Assembly (NCBI RefSeq): GCF_028553805.1
Contig: NZ_CP067140.1
Span: 124,001-188,000, forward strand
Source: Paracoccus saliphilus
Lineage (GTDB): Bacteria; Pseudomonadota; Alphaproteobacteria; Rhodobacterales; Rhodobacteraceae
DNA: 64,000 bases
Direction of reading: 5' to 3'
Shown in pieces: positions 18,416-26,449 of this stretch; positions within the stretch are counted from its first letter, which is position 1; every line of letters starts with the position of its first letter. The notes below the pieces were generated by a model. It did not search any database, had not been told where the DNA came from, and saw nothing but the letters and a program-made list of their open reading frames with translations. The position numbers were made by a program, and so were the translations under genes.

Positions 18416-19207
18416 TCAGACCTCGCGGGCATAGTCGGTTACGCGTTGACGAGCCTGAAGCAGGTGGTAAGCCATCGTCAGCCCTGCCGCGTCGATATCG
18501 CGGGCAAGGATGGCTTCGTATATCTGCCGGTGTTCCTGCGTGACCCGATCGATCCGTGCCTGGCTGCCTTCGCGTGTGAGGCTTTGGGCGACGTCTATGG
18601 TGCGTTCCATCACGTCGCGGATCGCATTCAGCATGATGACGAAGGCGTCGTTTCCACTGGCCTCGGCGATCGCAAGGTGAAAATCGAAATCCGCGTCCAG
18701 CGCCACTTCACGGCGCCGCATCAGGTTTTCAAGCGTTTTCAGCGCGGCTTCGATCTTGGCAATCTCTCGCGATCCGGCGCGCTGCGCGGCCAGCTTTGCA
18801 GTCGCTTTCTCCACTACCATTCGCGCTTCCATGGCCCGCATGAGGCCCGATACGCTGTCGGCAGTGGTAAACTCGATCAGCCGTTGCGGCGGGCGCTTGC
18901 GAACGAAGGAGCCAACGCCGCGCCGCGCCTCGACCAACCCGTCATCCTGTAGCTTGCGCAAGGCTTCCCGGACCACGGGGCGGGACACTCCGAAAGCCGA
19001 GCAGATCTGGTTTTCCGATGGGAGCTTTTCGCCTTGCTTGAGTGCTCCCGAGACGATCTGTTCGAGGATCTGACCGTAGAGCTGATCTGACAGCGTCTTG
19101 CGCTTGCGGATTGTCAGCTTGCCATTGTCCATATCCAGACCTTCAAGCCGGGCAGTTCCCTGCTGCGGCACCTTTCCCAAGATATCTAGCCGTGGCGAAT
19201 TCGTCAT
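18416..19207 (-). CDS. GntR-family regulator with FCD domain (first of two in the lar operon)
   Basis: This 263-residue protein has a GntR winged helix at about residues 32-105 (LPSENQICSAFGVSRPVVREAL, shown only in part: SVSRPVVREALRKL type) and an FCD ligand domain after it. FCD domains sense carboxylates through a metal held by Asp/His residues; FDFHLAIAE and EHRQIYEAI carry candidates. The start at 19207 lies 6 bases after the larB stop; an in-frame ATG at 19132 with GAAGG upstream is an alternative giving 238 residues. It is embedded between larB and uxaA, so it likely controls this operon or the acid pathway. Confidence 0.88.
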   Translation of the reverse strand: MTNSPRLDILGKVPQQGTARLEGLDMDNGKLTIRKRKTLSDQLYGQILEQIVSGALKQGEKLPSENQICSAFGVSRPVVREALRKLQDDGLVEARRGVGSFVRKRPPQRLIEFTTADSVSGLMRAMEARMVVEKATAKLAAQRAGSREIAKIEAALKTLENLMRRREVALDADFDFHLAIAEASGNDAFVIMLNAIRDVMERTIDVAQSLTREGSQARIDRVTQEHRQIYEAILARDIDAAGLTMAYHLLQARQRVTDYAREV

Positions 19208-19213
19208 GTAAAG

Positions 19214-19903
19214 CTAACCATCCTGGGGCGCTGCCGCATGGGCGAAGCGCAGGGCGGCACAGGCCGCGCCATAGCCATTGTCAATATTGGTGACCACAAC
19301 GCCGGGCGCACAGCTTGCCAGCGCCGCGTCCAGCGCCACCCGCCCCCCGGTCGCCACGCCATAGCCAACCGAGGTGGGTACAGCGATCACCAGTCCCGGC
19401 ACCAGCCCGGCCACGACAGAGGGTAAAGCGGCATCCATTCCGGCGAAAACGATCACCACCTGCATGTCACGTAAAAGCGGTGCGCGCTCGAGCAGACGCC
19501 ACAACCCCGCAACTCCGACATCCGGTACCTCGGTTGCGGCAAGGCCCGAATAGGCCAGCACCCGCCGCGCCTCTGCTACAGCAGCGGCATCCGAAGTGCC
19601 GGCACTGACCAATGCCACGTGAGGTGTCGCCGCTTGCGGGGGCAGATCGCCCAGGATCGCGCTCCGCGACAAGGCGCAATAATCAAGTGCGGAACGCTGC
19701 CGGTCCGGCAGGGCCCGGAACTGTGACACGGACATCCGCGTCAAGAGGAGGCGACGGTCTTCCAGCATCGCATCGTCGATGATGGCGGCAATCTGTTCGG
19801 GCGTCTTGGGCTCGGCCAGCACGGCCTCCTCCAATCCGATCCGCGCCTCCCGAGCGCGGTCGAAAGTGACGTTGGGGTGGCTGTCCAATCGCTTGTCAGG
19901 CAT
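19214..19903 (-). CDS. larB: Nickel-pincer cofactor biosynthesis protein LarB
   Basis: LarB carboxylates nicotinic acid adenine dinucleotide and cleaves it to pyridinium-3,5-dicarboxylate mononucleotide, the first step to the LarA cofactor. This 229-residue protein has the expected two-part form. The N-terminal segment contains TFDRAREARIG, and the PurE-like C-terminal domain shows VALVSAGTSD, VIVFAGMDAALPSVVAG and IAVPTSVGYG. Its start overlaps the end of larE by 8 bases, so the two are co-translated in pathway order. Confidence 0.93.
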   Translation of the reverse strand: MPDKRLDSHPNVTFDRAREARIGLEEAVLAEPKTPEQIAAIIDDAMLEDRRLLLTRMSVSQFRALPDRQRSALDYCALSRSAILGDLPPQAATPHVALVSAGTSDAAAVAEARRVLAYSGLAATEVPDVGVAGLWRLLERAPLLRDMQVVIVFAGMDAALPSVVAGLVPGLVIAVPTSVGYGVATGGRVALDAALASCAPGVVVTNIDNGYGAACAALRFAHAAAPQDG

Positions 19904-20699
19904 GCAGAAACGCGCTTCCTCGCTGATAGGGGCGAAGGGTGACGGTCAATTCTTCGCCGCCATGTTGACGGCTGGCCTCTCGTGCCCGCGCGGTCAATTC
20001 GGCGAGCCTATTCGAGTTGAGACTGTCCATCAGTACCCGATCCATCTCGATGGCCAGCCCCGTATGCAGGCGGCGGCAGCGTAGGGTGACTTCACCCAGC
20101 TCCGTGCGAAGCGCCGTTTCCACCGCGTCTATCATGGCAAGCTCGGCCGGTTCGACCCGCAAGCCAGTCTCGATCCGGCTGGCAAGACAGGGAGACGCTG
20201 GCAACTCTGCGATATCGCCCAAGCCCAGAGATCGGGCCAGGGTGCGGACATCCGCCTTGGTCATCCGGGCCTGAACGAATGGGTGCAGGATACCGTGCTC
20301 CTCCGCGGCCTGGAGGCCGGGTCGATAATCGCCCAGATCGTCGAGATTGGTTCCGGCGGCAACGGTCCTGTCGCCCCACAGGCGTGTCAGTGTTCCATAT
20401 AGATTGGATTTGCAGAAATAGCAGCGATTGACCGGATTGGCGCGATAGCGCTTGTCGGAAAACTCACCGGCATCGACAATTTCCAATGTCAGCCCTCGCT
20501 TGGTTGCGAAGGCTTTCACCCGCTTTGTCGCCGCATCCGGAACCGCGGGTGAGACAGCATGGCAAAGTGTCAGGTTCCTGCCGTTCCGCGCTGCCACTGC
20601 TGCCGCGGAGAGGCAGAGGCTGTCCACGCCGCCACTGACCGCGATGGCGAGTGCGTCGGGTTGGCGCAGTAACTCAGTGAGGTCAGATGGCAAACTCAT
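19896..20699 (-). CDS. larE: Pyridinium dicarboxylate sulfurtransferase LarE
   Basis: LarE adenylates the LarB product and adds sulfur to make the bis-thiocarboxylate. This 267-residue protein has the PP-loop SGGVDS at residues 22-27. It carries three conserved-position cysteines: Cys93 and Cys96 (NRCYFCKS) and Cys171 (SPCLASR). Cys171 matches the sacrificial cysteine of L. plantarum LarE, while the three-cysteine set matches the [4Fe-4S] LarE type described from Thermotoga. I therefore predict an iron-sulfur, non-sacrificial enzyme. I chose the ATG at 20699, which overlaps the preceding gntR stop as ATGA with GAGGA 7 bases upstream. Confidence 0.93.
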   Translation of the reverse strand: MSLPSDLTELLRQPDALAIAVSGGVDSLCLSAAAVAARNGRNLTLCHAVSPAVPDAATKRVKAFATKRGLTLEIVDAGEFSDKRYRANPVNRCYFCKSNLYGTLTRLWGDRTVAAGTNLDDLGDYRPGLQAAEEHGILHPFVQARMTKADVRTLARSLGLGDIAELPASPCLASRIETGLRVEPAELAMIDAVETALRTELGEVTLRCRRLHTGLAIEMDRVLMDSLNSNRLAELTARAREASRQHGGEELTVTLRPYQRGSAFLHA

Positions 20700-21448
20700 T
20701 CCCGGTCCTCGCTGTTCCACAGATGTCCCAACAGTCTGGCACTGGACAGTTCCAGATGCTTGCGCATCAGCTTTCGGGCGGCAAGGCTGTCCTGTGCCTC
20801 GATCGCCTCGGCGACGGCGCGATGTTCCTCGGCCGCTTCCCGGCTGTCGCCGCCACGCTCGACAGAGCGATTGCGTCCGGCTTCGATCGTTTCCCGCAAG
20901 CTGGCGCTGAGATAGTTGAACAGGCCAAGATAATAATCATTCTGCGTCGCTACGCAGATTGCGCGGTGAAACTGCAGATCGGCATCGACCCCGGCGCGCA
21001 CCTGTTCGGGGCCGAATTTCTGCACGGCGGCAAAGGCCGAAACCGCGGCATGGATCTGTTCCAGATCCGCATTGTCGCGACGGATAGCGGCAATCGCGGC
21101 GGCCTCGATTTCGACCCCGAGGCGCAGTTCGAGGATTTGGGCAAGCTTGCGGCGATTGTCCACGTCCTGCTCGTCGATGGAAAAGCCCATGCGGGACCGG
21201 TTGCTGGAGACGAATGCGCCCCGGCCCTGATGGCTGGCCAATAGACCTTCGGCCTTGAGGCGCGATACCGCTTCGCGGATCACCGAACGGCTGACGTCCA
21301 GCTTTTGCGACAATGCGGCTTCGGAGGGTAGCATGCTGCCTACTGGCCAGTCACCGTTAACGACATAGCGTCGCAGCGCTTCCGTCGCCTGATCGCTGAG
21401 GGTCTGGCCACGGGCCAGGGGCGCGGCATTTTCAAATAAATCGCTCAT
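20696..21448 (-). CDS. GntR-family regulator with FCD domain (second of two, operon head)
   Basis: This 250-residue FadR-type regulator has a GntR winged helix at about residues 15-80 (KLDVSRSVIREAVSRL) and an FCD domain with the family's FHRAICVAT and EHRAVAEAI segments. It heads the leftward lar operon and shares a 311-bp control region with the divergent TAXI-TRAP operon, so it probably regulates both sides. Its stop overlaps the larE start. It is clearly different in sequence from the other GntR in the operon, so this is not a recent duplication. Confidence 0.9.
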   Translation of the reverse strand: MSDLFENAAPLARGQTLSDQATEALRRYVVNGDWPVGSMLPSEAALSQKLDVSRSVIREAVSRLKAEGLLASHQGRGAFVSSNRSRMGFSIDEQDVDNRRKLAQILELRLGVEIEAAAIAAIRRDNADLEQIHAAVSAFAAVQKFGPEQVRAGVDADLQFHRAICVATQNDYYLGLFNYLSASLRETIEAGRNRSVERGGDSREAAEEHRAVAEAIEAQDSLAARKLMRKHLELSSARLLGHLWNSEDRE

Positions 21449-21759
21449 GACCCTTCCCTCCTTTCCTCGTTGGCAAGCCTACACCTATATGGCAAGCTGT
21501 CAATAAGATGACATTACAGCAATGAAGTCTGTCGTTTCGATTGAGAATCTTTAATATATTGAATTTGTATATAATTTTATGTAGAAGCACAAAAACGCAT
21601 ATTTATTGATGTATTTTTATTTGACAAGTAGGTGGCAATTGGACAGGGTTGCCGCGACGGCACGGTCGTGCCGCACCAGGAGGAAATACGGGTGGATCGA
21701 CGCTTATCGGCCGTTATGGGGCGGCGGGGCGTGCTCGGCCCTATAACGGGGAGGTTTTC
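21449..21759. promoter_or_regulatory. Divergent control region between the lar operon and the TAXI-TRAP operon
   Basis: These 311 bases hold no gene and are AT-rich, unlike their surroundings. At 21498-21513 TGTCA-ATAAGA-TGACA is a perfect inverted repeat, a reasonable site for a FadR-type GntR protein. A TTGACA hexamer lies at 21621-21626 facing the TRAP genes, without a good -10 at standard spacing. The sequence GGCAAGC occurs twice about 20 bases apart near 21473 and 21491. Confidence 0.45.
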
Positions 21760-22722
21760 ATGTCTCAGATATTCAAGGCTATGTGCCGTACCGCAACGGC
21801 GGTGACTGTTCTGGCGGGTGCCACTATCGGTGCGCATGCGCAGACCATTACCATGGCAACCGGGCAGCAGGGCGGATCGTGGTATCCGGTTGGTGGTGCC
21901 ATCAAGGCGATCGTCGAGCGCGAGCTTCCGGACGTCAGCATGACCGTGACGCCGGGCGCCGGGGTGTCCAATGTCGTTGGCGTGGAAGCCGGTCGCTTCC
22001 AGATCGCCTTTGCCAATTCGATCTCGACGGTGGACAGCCTTTCGGGGAAAGAGCCGTTCCGGGAAGCCACGACCAATGTCTGCAATATCGGCATACTTTA
22101 TCCGCAATATTTTCAGGTCGTGGCGCTCGCCGATTCGGGGATCGAGGCCGTTGCCGATATCGAGGGCAAGCGCCTGACCACGCAGCAGCTTGGCAATACC
22201 GGGGAGTTTCTGACCCGCGAATTGCTGTCGACCGCCGATCTGACCTTTGACGATCTCGATTCGGTTGCGCACACGTCCTATTCCGACAGCGCTTCCCAGA
22301 TGAAGGACGGGCATGCGGATATCTTCACGTTGGGCTCTTCGCTGCCCACCGGTTCGGTGATGGATCTTGCCTCCGCGCGAGATATCAGGCTGATTGATGT
22401 CGATGAAGAAACCTTCCAGCATTTCAAGGATCAGAACGCCGCGTTCCAAAGGCGTGAGGTTCCGGCGGGCTCTTATCCGGGCTTCGATGAGACGGTGCAT
22501 GCCATCAGCTATGATACCCATATGGTCGCGCCTTGCGACTCCGATGGCGAGCTGGTCAAGGCGGTGTTGGGGGCCATCGCTGACAATGTCGACAGCTTTG
22601 CCTCGGTTACCAAGTCGATGGCGGATCTGACGGTCGAGGAAATGGCGACCGATATCGGGGTGCCGTTCCATCCCGCAGCCAAGGATTTCTACACCGAGCG
22701 CGGCGTGGAAGGTTTGGAATAA
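21760..22722 (+). CDS. TRAP transporter substrate-binding protein, TAXI family
   Basis: This 320-residue periplasmic protein belongs to the TAXI family, the receptors of TRAP transporters with one fused permease. It has a signal peptide ending GAHAQ (about residue 27), then the hallmark ATGQQGGSWYPVGGAI, and later PGAGVSNV and FANSISTV. The start at 21760 follows GGGGAGG. Such receptors usually bind organic acids; glutamate, 2-oxoglutarate and others are reported. It is the first gene of the rightward operon facing the lar genes, so a 2-hydroxyacid or sugar acid is a plausible ligand. Confidence 0.92.
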   Translation: MSQIFKAMCRTATAVTVLAGATIGAHAQTITMATGQQGGSWYPVGGAIKAIVERELPDVSMTVTPGAGVSNVVGVEAGRFQIAFANSISTVDSLSGKEPFREATTNVCNIGILYPQYFQVVALADSGIEAVADIEGKRLTTQQLGNTGEFLTRELLSTADLTFDDLDSVAHTSYSDSASQMKDGHADIFTLGSSLPTGSVMDLASARDIRLIDVDEETFQHFKDQNAAFQRREVPAGSYPGFDETVHAISYDTHMVAPCDSDGELVKAVLGAIADNVDSFASVTKSMADLTVEEMATDIGVPFHPAAKDFYTERGVEGLE

Positions 22723-22852
22723 TCCTGCAGGAAACCTGATCGGGGCGGAGTTATGGGAACTCCGCCCCATTCTGCATCCGATCCGTCTTGACGGAAGGAA
22801 ATCGAGATCGCGCCGAGAGGTGCCGAGTTCGGTAGCGCCATAGGGGGAGCCC

Positions 22853-24709
22853 ATGAACTTGACGATTTTGGACCGGAGCATACCGCTATTGGGGCGCATC
22901 GCACGCCTCATCCTGATCGGGATGGCGCTTTGGCATTTATACGTAGCGTTTGTCGGGCCGCCGAATCCTTATATCATGCGGGGCGTTCACGTTGCGCTGG
23001 CGCTGTTGCTGATCTTTCTTACGGTTGATTTCCGGGGGCGGCTCGTAGAGCGACCCAGATGGTACGATATCGGGTTCGGCGTTGTCGCCTGTCTGGCCGC
23101 GCTATATCCGTCACTGAATCTCGACTATATCTTCCAGCGCTTCCTGTATGTCGATCCGCTGACACCACGCGATACCGTTGTCGGGATCACCTTGGTGGTT
23201 CTGCTCCTTGAAGCCACGAGAAGAATGCTCGGGCCGATGCTGCCCATCACCGCCATCTGTTTCATGGCCTATGGGCTTTTGTTCACATCGACCTTGCCGA
23301 GCGTGATACTCGAGCAGCTTTTCATGACACCCGAAGGGATCTTCGGTATCCCGACCTCGGTCTCGGCGACCTATATGGTCCTGTTCATCCTGTTCGGTTC
23401 GCTGGTCGAACGGATGGGTGTAGGTCAACTTTTCATGGATTTCGCCGTGGCGCTGACCGGTAAGCAGGCCGGGGGGCCGGCCAAGGTGGCCTGCGTCACC
23501 TCGGGCATGTTCGGTTCGGTTTCGGGCTCTGCGGTGGCCAATGTGATGACCACCGGCACCTTCTCGATCCCGCTGATGAAGCGCATGGGTTTCAAGCCCG
23601 CCTTCTCGGGCGCGGTCGAAGCTGTCGCCTCGACGGGGGGGCAGATCATGCCGCCGGTCATGGGGGCAGCTGCCTTCGTCATGGCCGAGTATCTGGGGGT
23701 CAGTTATCTTCAGGTGGCAAAATACGCCATCGCACCTGCGGTCCTGTTCTATGTCGCGCTATTTGCGGCAGTGCATTTCGAGGCCAAGCGCAATGGCATC
23801 GGCTCGGTTCCGAAAGAGGATCAGGTGCCGATGGGGCAGGTGCTGCGCGAGCGTGGTCATCTGTTCCTGCCGCTGGCCATTATCATCGGTGTGCTGTTGA
23901 ATGGCTATTCAGCGCCCTATGCGGCGCTCTGCGGGGTGCTGTCCGTCGTGCCCGTGGCGGCAATGCGCAAGACCACCCGACATTATGTGACCCTGGACAA
24001 CGTTCTGGTTGCGCTTGAGAACGGTGCCCGCAACGTGTTGTCCATCGCGGCGGCCTGCGCCTGTGCGGGTATCGTCGTGGGTGTGATCGACATCACGGGG
24101 CTGGGGCTGTCTTTCTCGAATTTCGTGATCTCGGCGGCACAGGACAAGTTGCTTTTCGCGCTGCTGCTGTCGATGGTGGCGGGGATCATCCTGGGCATGG
24201 GAATGCCTACCACGCCCGCCTATATCGTTCAGGTCGCGCTGCTGGTGCCCGCGCTGGTCAAGCTGGGTGTGCAGGCCGAGGCGGCACATCTGTTCGTGTT
24301 CTATTTCGCCATCCTCTCTGCCATCACACCGCCGGTTGCCATGGCGGTCTATGCGGCCAACTCGTTGAGCCAGGCGAAGATCATCGAGGCGAGTATCGCG
24401 GCGATCAAGCTGGGGGCGACCGGCTTCATCGTGCCCTTCATGTTCGTCTACGAGCCGACAATCCTGATGCAGGGCGAATGGTTCCGCATCGTGATCGTGA
24501 TTGCCCAGGCCACGCTCGGGGTGGTGCTGCTGGCAGCGTCTTTGCAGCGCTACTTCTTCGGCAAGCTGGAGAGGTGGCAAGTGGGGGTGCTATTCGTCGG
24601 GGCATTGTGCTTTATCTATCCCGATTGGCGTGTGACATTGTGCGGGCTCGCCTGTGCCGGACTGGTCTGGTTCCGTCAAAGCCTGCGTCAACCACGATCC
24701 GCCACGTAG
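22853..24709 (+). CDS. TRAP transporter fused permease (TAXI-associated, DctQM-like)
   Basis: This 618-residue inner-membrane protein joins the small (DctQ-like, about 4 helices) and large (DctM-like, about 12 helices) TRAP subunits in one chain, as is normal for TAXI systems. Typical segments are FGSVSGSAVANVMTTGTFSIP, STGGQIMPPVMGAAAF and GMGMPTTPAYI, which match the repeated DctM scoop motifs. The start at 22853 is 130 bp after the receptor gene. It works with the TAXI receptor as a sodium- or proton-driven importer. Confidence 0.93.
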   Translation: MNLTILDRSIPLLGRIARLILIGMALWHLYVAFVGPPNPYIMRGVHVALALLLIFLTVDFRGRLVERPRWYDIGFGVVACLAALYPSLNLDYIFQRFLYVDPLTPRDTVVGITLVVLLLEATRRMLGPMLPITAICFMAYGLLFTSTLPSVILEQLFMTPEGIFGIPTSVSATYMVLFILFGSLVERMGVGQLFMDFAVALTGKQAGGPAKVACVTSGMFGSVSGSAVANVMTTGTFSIPLMKRMGFKPAFSGAVEAVASTGGQIMPPVMGAAAFVMAEYLGVSYLQVAKYAIAPAVLFYVALFAAVHFEAKRNGIGSVPKEDQVPMGQVLRERGHLFLPLAIIIGVLLNGYSAPYAALCGVLSVVPVAAMRKTTRHYVTLDNVLVALENGARNVLSIAAACACAGIVVGVIDITGLGLSFSNFVISAAQDKLLFALLLSMVAGIILGMGMPTTPAYIVQVALLVPALVKLGVQAEAAHLFVFYFAILSAITPPVAMAVYAANSLSQAKIIEASIAAIKLGATGFIVPFMFVYEPTILMQGEWFRIVIVIAQATLGVVLLAASLQRYFFGKLERWQVGVLFVGALCFIYPDWRVTLCGLACAGLVWFRQSLRQPRSAT

Positions 24710-24745
24710 CCGGGCAAATGATCCATGCGAGAAACGGAGACAAGC

Positions 24746-26443
24746 ATGCTGCAATCAACCAATCTTCCAACCCGCAGCGGCGGTCAGATCCTTGTCGATC
24801 AGCTTTTGATCCATGGTGCCGACACCGCCTATTGCGTGCCGGGGGAAAGCTATCTGGAAGTGCTGGATGCGTTGCATGATGTGGAAGATCGTTTCACCCT
24901 GATCAACGCACGACATGAGGCCGGGGCGGCCAATATGGCCGAGGCTCATGGCAAGCTGACCGGAACGCCGGGCATCTGCATGGTAACTCGCGGTCCCGGT
25001 GCCTGCCATGCGGCTATCGGGGTGCATATCGCGCAGCAGGACAGCACGCCGATGATCCTGCTCGTCGGGCAGATCGCGCGGGGCACCACTGATCGCGAAG
25101 CGTTTCAAGAGGTCGATTACCGGGCCATGTTCGGCCCGATCGCGAAATGGGCCACGCAGATCGACGATCCGCGGCGGATTCCGGAATACATGGCGCGGGC
25201 CTTTCGTGTCGCGACCTCGGGCCGCCCCGGTCCGGTGGTTGTCGCGCTGCCCGAGGACATGCTGACCGAATGCGTGGCCGTTGCCGATGCGCGTCCATAT
25301 GCCGCCACCGGCGCGGGTATCACGCCCGAGAACCTCGAAGCCGTGAAGGCCGAGCTGATGACAGCGGAGCGTCCCTTGCTGCTGGTGGGCGGCTCGGGTT
25401 GGGACGATGCCGCTGCCGGCGCAATCACCCGCTTTGCCGAGGCGAACAATATCCCGGTCACCTGTTCGTTCCGCCGTCAGGACATCGTTGACAACCTCTC
25501 ACCGGTCTATGCGGGCGATTTCGGGACATCGACCGGCCCGACACTGTACAAGCACCTGGAAGAGGCCGATCTGCTGGTCGTCATCGGTGCGAGGCTGGGC
25601 GAGATGACGACGCGCACCTATACATCGCTTGATGCTCCCAATCCCGGCATCCGGCTGGTGCATATCCATCCTGATGCGGATGAGATTGGGCGCGTCTATT
25701 CCCCGGATTTGGGGCTGGCCTGCACGCCCGCCGTGATCGCCGCCTCGCTGTACGGCAGCGATCTGGGCAAGGCCGATACCTGGGCCGATTGGTGCGCCGC
25801 CCTGCATGGCGACTACCTCGCCGATACCGAGGCGCCCAACGGCGGCGAGTGGTCGCTGGATATGGGCGTGGCGCTGGCGCAGGTTCGCGACGAGTTGCCC
25901 GATGATGTCGTGGTGACGATGGATGCGGGTAATCACAATGGCTGGGCACAGCGTTTCCTGCGCTTCGCACGGCCGGGGCGCGTGCTGGGCTCGACCTGCG
26001 GCGCCATGGGCTATTCGGTGCCTGCCGCCGTCGCGGCATCGATCTCGAATCCCGAACGGCTGGTGTTGTCCTTCGTGGGTGATGGCGGCTTCCTGATGAG
26101 CGGCAACGAACTGGCCACCGCTGCGCAATATGGCGGCAAGCCGGTGGTGCTGCTGTTCAACAACGGCATCTATGGCACGATCCGCATGCATCAGGAGCGC
26201 GAGCATCCCGAGCGGGTGTCGGGTACGACATTGCAGAACCAGGATTTCTGCCGCATGGCCGAAGGGTTGGGTTGCCATGCCGAACGCGTGACCAGAACCG
26301 AGGATTTTGCCGATGCCCTGACCCGCGCGCGCGAAAGCGGTCGCCCCGCTGTTCTGGAGCTGGTGACAGACCCCGAACAAATCTCGACGCGCACCACGAT
26401 CTCGGCACTGCGCCGTGCGGCCAAGGCAAAGCAGACGAGTTGA
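24746..26443 (+). CDS. ThDP-dependent enzyme, acetolactate synthase-like
   Basis: This 565-residue protein has the three domains of ThDP decarboxylases and acetohydroxyacid synthases. The activating glutamate lies in NARHEAGAANMAEA near residue 50. The cofactor motif begins GDGGFLMSGNEL and ends FNNGIYG. The family is broad: acetolactate synthase, glyoxylate carboligase, sulfopyruvate and benzoylformate decarboxylases. No small regulatory subunit gene is adjacent, so valine/leucine synthesis is unlikely. I chose the ATG at 24746, which has GGAG 7 bases upstream, over one 21 bases earlier. With an FAD hydroxyacid dehydrogenase 6 bp downstream, it may act on the 2-oxoacid that enzyme makes. The substrate is unknown. 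Confidence 0.85.
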   Translation: MLQSTNLPTRSGGQILVDQLLIHGADTAYCVPGESYLEVLDALHDVEDRFTLINARHEAGAANMAEAHGKLTGTPGICMVTRGPGACHAAIGVHIAQQDSTPMILLVGQIARGTTDREAFQEVDYRAMFGPIAKWATQIDDPRRIPEYMARAFRVATSGRPGPVVVALPEDMLTECVAVADARPYAATGAGITPENLEAVKAELMTAERPLLLVGGSGWDDAAAGAITRFAEANNIPVTCSFRRQDIVDNLSPVYAGDFGTSTGPTLYKHLEEADLLVVIGARLGEMTTRTYTSLDAPNPGIRLVHIHPDADEIGRVYSPDLGLACTPAVIAASLYGSDLGKADTWADWCAALHGDYLADTEAPNGGEWSLDMGVALAQVRDELPDDVVVTMDAGNHNGWAQRFLRFARPGRVLGSTCGAMGYSVPAAVAASISNPERLVLSFVGDGGFLMSGNELATAAQYGGKPVVLLFNNGIYGTIRMHQEREHPERVSGTTLQNQDFCRMAEGLGCHAERVTRTEDFADALTRARESGRPAVLELVTDPEQISTRTTISALRRAAKAKQTS

Positions 26444-26449
26444 GAGAAG

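Noticed and set aside
16283..18952. An 889-codon open frame on the plus strand opposite larA, uxaA and a gntR gene
   Set aside because: It is the antisense reading of three genes with clear family motifs. Long antisense frames are common at this GC content, and it has no recognisable domain.
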